DNA of 64,000 nucleotides from Catonia carolina (taxonomy: Eukaryota; Arthropoda; Insecta; Hemiptera; Achilidae): the NCBI GenBank assembly GCA_035578175.1, contig JAQMRL010000012.1:19478048-19542047 (forward strand), read 5' to 3'. Positions 36,801 through 48,900 of the stretch are shown here, in pieces. The notes beneath the pieces were generated by a model. That model was not told the origin of the DNA. It saw nothing but the letters and a program-made list of their open reading frames with translations, and ran no database searches. Every line of letters starts with the position of its first letter. The stretch's first letter is position 1. The position numbers and the translations under genes are program-made.

Positions 36801-39800
36801 CCTTACTGAATGTTCTAATGATAAGACACACTCACTCACGCGTACACACATCCTTTCAGTCCCAGTAAAATAGTACTATATGTTAGTTTTATTTCTTATT
36901 TTGATTGTTTTATTTTGCTATTGCTACATTACTATGAAGTATTTTTTTAATTTAATTTTTTGATATCACTACATTACTATAACGTTATATTTTTAATTAT
37001 TTACATTTGGAAGAGAAAGTCGTGTGAGTGTTTCACACAGACTTTTTTAGTGTCACATCTGGGATTATGCAATAACCTCCTTTCCTGATGGAATTTTGCA
37101 GCATCTTCCTCCATCCGAATATTTTAACTCAGCAAAATTCATAGTAGACTGTAGTAACAAACTGCGAAATTGGAGTGTTGACATAACGCAGGAATATTTC
37201 TAGTCAGATTGGCGCGACTCAGTTGTGGGAGAATTATGTAACCCTTCAGGAATTCGGATTTGATAGTGGCATATAGAAAACGGAAAAGGCCCGAACAAAT
37301 TATCAGCATCATTCCATTCACTAAGATTATTAAAACTGAGTAGCCTATCAAGTTCCCGGAAAAAATAAATAAACCGAGAAAATACTACGTGTTCAACTAA
37401 ATAAAACTGTCTAACAACATCTAAACTGACAACTGTCTAAACAAGTTTCAGAGTTTTTAATTCCAATTTCAAAATAAGTCGCACGTGTTAACATCATTAT
37501 GCACAATCATGTAACAAGCAACTTAAAGTTTTCCTACACGTGAACAAAAAAGTCGTAAATTTTCGTTTGAATCATTCAGTTGCAGCAGAGGCCATTGATA
37601 TCGAGATGAAGCAGAATAAAAGTCACGTTATAGTCTATTATGTTTTCGAAAAAATATCACCTAATTCAGAGGACCTTACCTCAATAAGTATAACCTGCCG
37701 TAGTCGCTAATAATCAAGCTATTGATAAGATTTTTATAATATAATTATGCAAAAAAAGAAATCAACGTACCTATATAATAAATAAATACGAACACAAACG
37801 AACAATAACGATTTTCAAACCCGATCATTTATTAATTGTATTTGTAAACACAATCCGTTTAATATAACATGTCGTTACCCAACCCAACCGTCACGACAAA
37901 ACCTTTATTCGAAACTACAAAATATCAGTAATAGATAGATGCAGGCAGGTCTTTCAAAGAAAAAACTGTATTGCCAACCTAACCTCATGAAAATAATATT
38001 ACTTGCATCCCCATGGTACGTGACCAATGATATATTGTCTGCGTTCTAAACCTGCCTTAGAACAACGTCAAAATCCTTTCGTAATTGACCCTCCTCAACG
38101 TAGCGAAAATACTCAGACTGAAACGTTTTAAAACAGTGGACTTACCTTAACGTTTTTGTTAATCGTTATTTTAACTCATTAATTCTAATCATCGTCATTT
38201 AGATAAATAAATTAATAAACTTTATTGTCATGTAAACGAATATACATTGTACATGACAAGTCAATATAATAATTAATAAGTACAAATCGTAAGAATAAGT
38301 ATAACATAAATGACAATTTCAGAATGTTTGGGATCATAATCGTGTACAGTGCCCATATTTTTGTAATCCAACTTAATTATTGTCCATTACAGCTAGTATT
38401 TTAATTTATTAAAAACAACAGATGGACATAATTTGATTCACATTTTTACTTTCTCTTGCCTATATGAATATATAGGAAGGAAAGTATTGTTTTCATTTCA
38501 ATTTTTTGAAATCGAGTTTTCACCGTATATTTTCACCGTTTTCAGACCACCTGAACCCAAAAAACATATTTTTAACGATTGGCCCGTGTGAGTGTGTGTG
38601 TCTATGTGTGAACATAAATATCTCAAGAACGCAACATCGTACAAAGTTGAAACTTGAAAATTAAGTTAGATACCACTAGAGGACCAAACACGAGCATTTT
38701 CATTAAAATCGGTCGACCGGAAGTAGTAGTTTTTTCGTGTCATTTTTACCTTTTTGCGATTTTCTCGAAAACGGCTCCTACAATTTTTTTAAAAATTGCC
38801 TCATTTACTAATTTTTTTATGTTCTACAATACAGGGTAGGCGCCATGTCTGCTGAAATTCTTGGAGAGGCTGTTCTCTCGTAAAAAAAAATGTTTTTTTT
38901 TTAAATTGTGGCCTTAGTATGCATTTTAGAGGGCTAAAATGCATATAATCAAAGTTGTAGACAATTTAAAAATCTACAACTTATGTTTCAAACATTTCTT
39001 TGTATAATGCTTACTTTAGTGGTAATTAGTGATTTTATGGTTTTTTCATGAAAAACTAAGAAATGGATTTTTTAAGATTTTGGCCTTAGTATGGATTTTA
39101 CGACAAAAGTGTATACAATCAAATTTATAGAAAATTAAAAGATCCACAACTTTTATTTTAGCTCTACAGTTAATTAATTATTTGTACAGTTAGTTTATTT
39201 TTTTCTCTACAGGGCCTAGTTTAGCGTGAAAGAATGATTTTCCGTATTATCAAGCCAAACTATGGTTGATTTTCATTTTGCATCATTCACTCATGATGAA
39301 AATAAGGTTATGGCCGCCTCCGTAGCATAGTAGTTAGCACATTGGCCTGCTACGCTGAGGTGCCGGGTTCGATTCCCGGCCAGGGTCTGGAAATTTTCAC
39401 GTCTCTAACCCCACAGTTAAAGTTACATACTCCACCGTAGTCGCTAATGACCAAGCAGTTGATGCGACTTTAAACAAATACATTAAAATAATAATAATAA
39501 TAATAAGGTTATGTTGTTTGAGGTTAGTTTTCTTATTTCTAATGTATTATTAGGGTAATAATGTTAGGTTATATTGTTCATTTTTGCATTGGCAAGAGAA
39601 ACTCATGTGAGAGCTCACACCAGATTTTTAAATGTATATTTTAATAAGTTTAACTGATGCTAAATTAAATTTTTAAAAATAGGAATATAGCCTAAATATT
39701 ATAATAAATATAACACGGTTACAATCACAGGCTTCATCTTTCATTTTACGTACTGTCACCGTCGTCCGCTTTGATTAAGTACTGTGCTGCCGGCTACAAA

Positions 39801-42800
39801 GCTTCCGACGTAGCGACAGAGGGAACCACCAATAGTTCCGAAAGGGGCGGTAGACCTGTGGCAGCATACCAACAGAGGCCTCTGTCGCCAAGGTCAACAC
39901 CAAACCACAGCGCTCCCGGTGACTATAAAAAGAGCGCTGCACTGAGCCAAGAAATTCAATTCCGATCTAGACAGTAGACAAGACGTCTACCATCGGCACA
40001 CGGCTACCGCACTCCAACGAAGACTCATAGACGACCCCGCAAGAAAGAAGATGATGTTTCCGCTCGCCAACCCAACAGCCTAAGCGGTCGACCGGACCGT
40101 CATCGCCCGCTGCCGAGAGCGATGCCCACAGCGGTCCCTCGACCGAGCCTTACGCCCACCGGATCCGACGAAGCAGCCATCGACGCACTACTGCGAGGGA
40201 AGAAGATGAGGTTTCCTCTGGACGACGACACGCCGTGTCGCCCAGCCTCCAACCGCCACGACGACTACGACCGACGCTTCTCCAAGACGACCACCGCTTG
40301 AACGGCCCTTTTCAGGGCCACCAAAAAATAAAGGTTTAAACTCACCACTTAATGTCGCCATCCGGTGACAGTACGTCAGTTTTTCTTTTACACCTCTACC
40401 TCTTTTTTTTAAATATTTCAGTTATATAATTAGCTGACTGTGTGATAATAAATAGAACTATTTTTGTAACTCTGGAACTAGCAGATCGAGTACAAATAAT
40501 TTAGTATAACCACGTGCCTGTTATGAGCAATAAAATGTTTTATTTTACATTTATTTAAAAAAAAAATACTTTCAAGATTTCATTATATAAAAATTCTATG
40601 GAGTTATGAAGTCTCGAAAACTTACTATGAACATGTGCACTCCGACGAGACAGGTGAACCCTGTTTTTCATAAATTGATTTTAGCTAATAAATAAATATT
40701 AAAACTGTTTTTCTAGCAGAAACTGTTTGAGTTTAATTTTAAAACTGCGTAATGAAAGAACTTCCAAATGATTTGGTAGGTTGTTATAAATTTTCGACAG
40801 AGACATAGTAGGCTACGGTGTTTTTTGGTAGTTCTATATCGGAAAATTCTAAAACAATTTTTGTGTTCAGTCGGGTACGAATGGATATCTTTGTTTTTCA
40901 AGAATAATTCCTCATTCTTCTTATAATCAGGATCATTATCATTTTCATCAGATTTATCGTCATCTTCAACTTCAACTACTTCATATTTCAAGATATTAAT
41001 ACACAGTTTAGTCAGGTTTATAGTTTTAATTTTACCTTCTCTTGCCCTATATGAATATATAGGGAAGAAAAGTATTTCTTTCATGTCGAGTTAACACCGG
41101 AAATACTACACGTTTTCAGGCCCCCTGAATCCAAAAAAAGCATGTTTTCAGCAATTGGTCTATGTGTGTGTGTGTGTGTGCGCGCGCGCGCGCGTGTGTG
41201 CGCAACGACACGCCGTGTCGTCCACCTCCTCGACCATCACGATGATTACGTTCTACATCTCCGACCAAGCTCGACCAACTACATCCACGAGATAAAGAAG
41301 GAAGATGCTTTGGGACTTGCAGGCGCCAGCAAAGCAGCAGCCGCAGCCACGCGCTGCCTTCACCGGTCCTTTTTAGGACCAACTCGTGAAGGTTTTCACC
41401 GACCCTTTTCAGAGCCATGAACCAAGTCTTTCCGCCCTGGCGGACACACCCAAAAACGGCTCAATTCAGGACCACCAAAAAGTAAAGGTTTTAACTCGCC
41501 ACTTAATGTAACCATCCGGTGACATTAGGTACTACAAGTGGACGTGACAAAAACAATTTCATCAAAATCGGTCAACCGGAAGTAGTATTTTATCCGTGCA
41601 ATTTTTCACTTTTTGCGATTTTCTAAAAATCGGCTTCTACGTTTTTTTTAAGTACCTTATTTACTACACGTTTTATGCTCTATAAGATAAGGTACGCTTC
41701 ATGTCTACTGAAATTCTTGGGGAAGCTGTGCTCTAGATACACCGACCCTTCTCAGGTTTAAAAATCTAAGCCGTCAAAACAATAGACCTGTACTATTTCT
41801 AACCATTTCTTAGAAATAACTTGATTTATCAACTATTATTATTAACATTTACATTTCCAACCACTCAGTCCTGCTAGAGAATTCTGGAACAACTCTTTCC
41901 CTTTAGATATTGTCACATTATGTTATATTTTTAATTATTTATATTGGCAAGAAAAAGTGTGAATGTTTCACACCAAATTTTTAATGATTTTTTTATTTTC
42001 AGAGAATCGCTCGACCCATCGTACGACTCGACAACAATTTTAGGATCGGCGTACATTGATATCTGTTTTCAAAACGGAAGTAAACAACACATGAAATATG
42101 AACACTTTGAAGCGATAATAGCATCTCAAAATTTTTTAGGAGTGCAGGCACTGTTAAATTTGAGAAAATTTATAAAAGCATTTCGTCCGATTGCACAACA
42201 CTGGATGATACACGACGATGAGAAAAAACCTTGGCAAAATAAGGACGTTGTAAAAAATTCAAGATATTCGTTCAATTTCATATATGGTTTTATTCGAAAA
42301 GCAAACGGAAGGTACGATGCCGACAAAATATCTTTCATAGCATTGGGACTAGAAGCTGGGTTTTCTGAAGAAGAACTCAATTCGTTGGTTGGAGTACTTG
42401 GAAGTCGAGGATTTTATTATCCTAAAAGTCAAAGACTTTTTCTGGAAGCTCTTATGAATTTAGATCAGGTGATGAAAACTCGACGAGGAAAATTAGAAGG
42501 AGAAGCGATTACCAAAGCCGATAACATATGGTTAAAAATAGACAAAAAGGATTTCATTGAACATTTAAAGGAATTAATGAATTTTATTCGTGTAAGTTCT
42601 ATTATAATCTTTTTATTTTTACTTTCTTTAAATGCGTACAAAGGGAAGGAAAGAATTGTTTTCATGTAGATTTTTCACAGGAAACACGTTCTTACGTCCC
42701 CTGAATCCAGAAAAAAACCTGTTTTTAGCGTTTATTCGTATAATTTTTTACTTTTGTGTAATTTACTGAAAAATGGCTCCTACAATTTTTTACTTTCTCT

Positions 42801-42920
42801 TGCCTGTATGAACATATAGGAAGGAAAGTATTGTTTTCATGTCGATTTTCGAAATCGCGTTTTCACCGGATAAACACGTTTTCAGACCCCCTTGCCCTAA
42901 AAACATGTTTTTAGCGATTG

Positions 42921-42963
<43 letters not shown>

Positions 42964-45900
42964 CGCATGTGTTTGTGTGTAAACAAAATATCTCAAGAAT
43001 GAAACATTGTACGAAAATGAAACGGAACTTAAGTAAGGCACTAGAGGACTTGACACAAACATTATTATCAAAATCGGTCGACCGGAAGTGGTATTTCCGT
43101 GTAACTTTTAACTTTTTGCAATTTTTTTAAACGGCTATTACGATATTTTTTAAATAGCCTCATTTACTACATTTTTATGCTCTACAAGAATAGTAAGCCC
43201 CATGTCTGCTGAAATTCTTCGGGAAGCTGTGTTCTCGTAGAAGAACATGGTGTTTTCAGATTGCAGTCTTAATGTGCATTTTAGGCAAAAGTGAACTTAT
43301 ATATAATCAAGGATATGGAAAATTTAAAAACCTACAACTTTTATTTCAAACATTTATTTTAATACTGCTTAGTTTAGCGGTAATTTGAGATTTTTTTTTC
43401 ACGAAAATCTGTAAAAAATGGATTTCTTAAGATTTCAGCATTAGTATGAATTTAACGAAAAAAGTGTATATAATCATATTATAGAAAATGAAATGATCTA
43501 CACCTTTTATTTCAAGCAGTTTTCTCTGCAGAGCCTAGTTTAGCGTCAAAAAGTGTTTCCGTATTATTAAGCCAAGCTAAGGTTGGTTTTCATTTTGCAT
43601 CATTCACTCGTGATTAAAATAAGGTTATTTTTTGTGGTTAGTTTTATTGGTTATTTCTGTTTGGTTATATTGATCATTTTTTGCATCGGCAAGAGAAAAT
43701 CTTGTGAGTGTTTCACACCAAAATGTTTACTTTCTCTAAATGAGTATTTAGGGAAGAAAAGAAAATAATTATATATATTATAATATTCTTTTTTTCATGT
43801 CGATTTTTCACCGGACACGTTTTTACGCACCCTGTAACGTAGGGTACGTGGCATAAGAATATATGCCCATAAATTAGTAAGACGTAACAATACAACACTT
43901 GTTGTCACCATGATTCGATAAGCGGTTTGGGGAAATAAAATAAAAGTCAAGATCTTTAGAAAATTTTAGGAATAAATGTAATTTAATGAATAAATTAATA
44001 TAGCTAAACAAATGCCAACAATTAATTGAATTAAACAACAATATACCTACAAAAAAAAATCTGGTGAGAAACACTCACACAACTTTCTCTTGCCAATGCT
44101 AATAATTAACAATATAATCTAATATTAGTAGTAAAACATTAGATATAAACAAAAAAACCAACCTCAATAAACATAACCTAATTTTAATCATGAGTGAAAG
44201 ACGCAAAAAGAAAATCAACCTCAGTTGGGCTTAAAAATACGGAAAATCACTCTTTCACGCTAACTAGGCTTTTTAGAGAAGAATGCTCTAAATAAAAGTT
44301 GTAGATCTTTTAATTTCCTGTAAATTTTATTTTATACACTTTTGTCGTAAAATGCGTACTACGGCCGAAATGTTAAAAAAATCGATTTTTCACACGTTTT
44401 CGTGAGAAAACAGGTTTTATCACAGTAAAATACCTAATCTTAGTTTTTCTTGAGTGATTTCTTCTTATACAAGTGGTTAAGTGGTAAGTGTTAACAGTTC
44501 TTAACAAGTGGTGAGTTCCTCGAAGTGCACCGGCCATCTTTCCTTCTCTGTTGCTGTTCGATTTCTTTTCACTGGCATTTCGTTGTCTTATCTCCCGAGG
44601 TACGTGAAGCTGTCAACTTTCTCAATTTTTCCGAATGGTGTCTTCAGGTGATGCGGGTCTGATTTGATGTTCATTTTGTATTTAGGTTTCGCTAAGGATA
44701 TCTGTAGTCCTGTTCGCTTTTTCTGCTTGTTCTTTTAACACATTGATTTGGTCTATTGCTGTTAAAAAGGATAAATTGTATAGAAAAATACAGTTTAAGT
44801 ATACGAAAAATTAAAAAGAGTTCTATTGAAAAATACAGTTTTAGAATAAGAAAAATTAAAAAGAATTGCATTAAAAAATACCTTTTAGAAAAATAATAAT
44901 TTTTAAAAATTTTATTGAATACAGTTTTATCGTATGTAAATTTAAAATGAAAAAAATAATTCAGGGAATCATGTAAACGGTACAACCATCGAATACTGAA
45001 TGAAGTTCACGTGGTGTTCGTCATAGATCTGGCATCACTATCTAGATTAATGTTGCCTATCAACGAGTCCCATTCCATTGCTGTCACTCGAATAGCTTAC
45101 GACGCTTTTGTAAAAATTAATAGTTTTTTTTAATATAGGTATTTTTATAGTAAATAGAACAAGGTCCGAGTGACTCTCTATTTTATTCAAAGGCAAACGG
45201 ATTTATTCAAATCGAGTGCTTGATCAAGAGCTTTGTACTCATTACGTGTAATCAAGCCTTAATGTCAGATCACTACATACAGTTCTTGTGTAGTCACCAT
45301 TTTGTAAGGTAACTGACGTAGTCGCGTGACCCATTATTTGTTACAGTGTTCAGCAAAAATACTTCAGTAACCCGTCACTTAAATGTAAAAGAAATTAAAC
45401 TTAAACAAAACTAAGAACTGAAGTAAATAAAATACTGGCTAATAGATTTTAAAAGAAAATTTCCATGGCTGAATCGACGACGACACGAGGTAACGTGACA
45501 AAACTTACAATGTAGGCTATGTGTATTCACTACAGGGCGGTTAAAAAGTAATCTATATATTTAAAACGCAAAATCGCTTCCAATGAATTTAAAATAAGAA
45601 TCTATTAACTCTTAAATACAGAGCTCTACTAAACGGATTTTTATAATATTTACATGGTTTTAAAGAATATCTTTCCTGATTTGCTCAAAAGTTATAAACT
45701 TGAATTGTATGCTATTATGAGCTTTATTTTACGAAATGAAAAAGATTAAATTTCGTTTACAATATAAAACGGTAATACAATGGTAAGCTATATTCCATAA
45801 GGATACAGGATATGCGTCATCTCACAACACACTCATTCGGTTTAGATAGTCATTGTGTTTATGTCGTTATATTAAAAGTTATAGTTTACAACCGTTCTTT

Positions 45901-48900
45901 TCAGGATGAAACTATCGTCCTGCTATACTTAAGTCATACTCACCGTTCTTCTAAAAACGAAGTTTGTTGTTAACTTAAATCGTTTATTTAATGATAGGGG
46001 TTTGAAACCCAAGACCGCATTTTCAATAACTAAATATATAGATTTTCAATAACTTAAATTAAGGTTATTATAACTAAGATATGGTCTTAATTGGTGAAGG
46101 GAGAGAATAAATTTTATTACTCCCACGAATAGACTTAAATCCGTCTGATAAAAACTGCCCTTTTGACTTAAAAGAAGGCAATTTCTTGTAAGAATTGCCT
46201 TCTGCATGACTATAAACAAGGCCCAAGGATTAACACTGGATAAAGTTGGTCTGCACCTTCCACGGCCTGTATTTTGCCATAGGCAAATATATGTGGCATT
46301 ATCGTGAGCTCGATCATTTCAAGACATTAGAGTCCAAATTGTTCCAGCAGGAAATCAGACAATCAATATTCTTTATAATGAAGTTTTATAGTTAACTAAA
46401 TCACATAAATGGAGGCCACCATAAAGGTTGTCAAAGCAAGAATCTAATTTAAATACGAGTATATAGAATAATTATACCTCTCCAGTATTCACTGTACGAA
46501 TTTATTCGCACGGGTTCACTAGTACAACTTTATATCACAAACTTCAAAAATCTTAAATAGGAATTAGGCCAGACCTCACTGAAAAGTACTGATTTCTCAC
46601 AATAGTATTCCTCAAACGCTAACAAACCACAACGGTGCGGATATCTGCAAAAAATCTGTGAGAAAGATTTTTTGGCGGATATTTCCGTCAGTAGTTGGCA
46701 AAGGGTTAAAATATACTCCTAATTATATCTATGTTTCAGACTGGGACAGATATAGATGAATTTTTGCAAAATTTTACAAATCTGGAGATCTTATTTTATG
46801 AAAGTGGTTGGGATTTGCAAACGTACCATTATTTATTGCATTTAGCTGCAGTCTATAACGAAAAATTACAAATTGCAGAACTTTATAAATATTTACAACA
46901 TTGTGTCAATGTTGGAAATAAACTCACCGGACTGAATATGTTTGTTCCAATCAAACATGGCGCAACTCGTGCTTGGATACCATCTGAATTTGAGGTAAGA
47001 TACAGAAGCAAAAATTATAAAAAATTACTAATGAAAGTTTAACATTGTAATATAATTCTATCTTCGTGTGGAAGGGAAGAGCAGAAAGCTGGTGTTGATA
47101 AAGAGTAATGTTGGAGGCGATTTCTCGACCAATGACAAAAGAGATGGAGTGAAGGTTGGAAGTGACAAGAAGGTTCATTCCGAATATCGAGGCGTGGATT
47201 AGGAGGACTAGTGATAACAATCATGAATTAACGCAGTTATTAACAGGGCATGGTTGTTTTGGGGCACATTTTGATGAGGTTTAAACTTTGGAAAGTGTCA
47301 AAATGTTGACCATGCAACAGTGAAGAGCAGGACTTTTGAAGTTTTCCGGTCTAGTGGCCAGGCGGCACGTTTTTGGTTGTGGCCTCCTTGAGACTGGACG
47401 AGGACGCCTGAGCTCAGTCTAACACTACTTTCCTTTTGTGGGGGAGTAAACATGAATTTTTTTCGCCGCCTCGGATACAAAAAATTATTCTCTCTCATAG
47501 CCGAAACGGTATTTTAGTGTAGGGTAATTATTCCAGTGTATGTAACATGGATAAGGTTTCTAAAATTCAAAAGAAAGCTATTAGTTTTGTGGTTGGAGAT
47601 AACCACCTCAACTCAATCAGGGCACTAATTAAGAAGCTTTAAGGCAGTTCCCTCACTCTACATTTTTGAGGTGATAATGTATGTCGCCCAACATTATATT
47701 TATCTCTCATCGGAAAACTTGTTCACCCGTATACTATGAAAATCACCCAATATCTCAGACAGAAACAGTTAGGTATTTAGGCCGTACACTAGACAGGAGG
47801 TTTAACCTCAAGTTTGTTGTAAAACTGGGAAAACCCGCTATCGGTAAATTTATCCGCAAAAATCGTCGTCTGATTGTCCGAGCTCTTGCTGAATTCAATT
47901 TCAACTTTCTTACAACCTTTCGTGAACGAGAGAGAAGACGAAGATCGGTTTTGTGGAAGAGTAATTCCTGGATGCTTCACCAAGACGATGCACCAGCCAG
48001 TTCCGTCTTGTCTGTGATGGCATTCTTTGTGAAATACGGCATCACCGTGTTTGACCGAGAACCGTACTTGCCCAACCTGGCCTTCTGTGATTATTTTTTA
48101 TTTCCTAAGGTATAATTGAAGCTTAAGGGAACAAGATTTAATAGAGTGGAAGCATTGAAAATAAAAGCGATGAAGGTTCTCAACAGTTTGAAAGAAGCGG
48201 ACTTCCATCACTACTTTCAATAGTGGATAATTTCTAGACCGTTCTTGAGTTCAACAAGGAGAGTACATTAAAGGGAAAAACTTTGTAATGTATTTGGTGA
48301 TCAATAAAATGGTTTGTAGCTTCAGTCCAGTTATTTAATTGCCACGCCTCGTGTATATGTAACTTTTATTTCCTTTAACACTTTTCTTTTGTATGTTGGT
48401 TAGGTCATCAGCCGAAAGGCTGGTTTGAACCTCTAGAGACTTTACTAAGTAAAACGACGAGTGAGGTAGTTTACGAAGGCCTTTCTCACTGAGTGAAAAG
48501 TATGTTTATCAGCATGCCAGGCCCTCCGAAAAGCACCTAACCCCCCCCCCACGTGCAAATGACACCTTCACTTCATTCATAATGAAATTCATTACTTTCA
48601 GAAGAGATAACTCTGACTAGTGTCTTTTACACCTCTACCTCTTTTGTTCTTAAATGTTTCAGTCATATAATTGGCTGACCATGTGATAAGAAACAGAACT
48701 ATTTTTTGTAGGCCTGGAACTAGCAGACCGATTACAAATAATTTAACATTCCACCTTCCTGTTATGGGCATCTTTTTTGTATGTTGTTGTTAAGGTCCAC
48801 AGCCGAAAGGCTGGTTTGAACCTCTAGAGGTTTTACTAAGTAAAAATGAGGAGTGAGGTGGTTTATTATTCCTTTCCTCACGGAGTTGAAAGAGTATGCT

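Larger units (their letters stand above)
41036..41985 (+). repeat. Family A copy interrupted by a truncated LTR
   Basis: Head CTTCTCTTGCCCTATATGAA at ~41037, dinucleotide tract to 41205, then the LTR fragment 41206-41524. It resumes ACATTAGGTACTACAAGTGG with CGGTCAACCGGAAGTAGTA, and reaches a tail near 41925-41980 (GGCAAGAAAAAGTGTGAATG, TTTCACACCAAATTTTT). The tail ends ~20 bp before the exon 3 acceptor. Confidence 0.85.
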
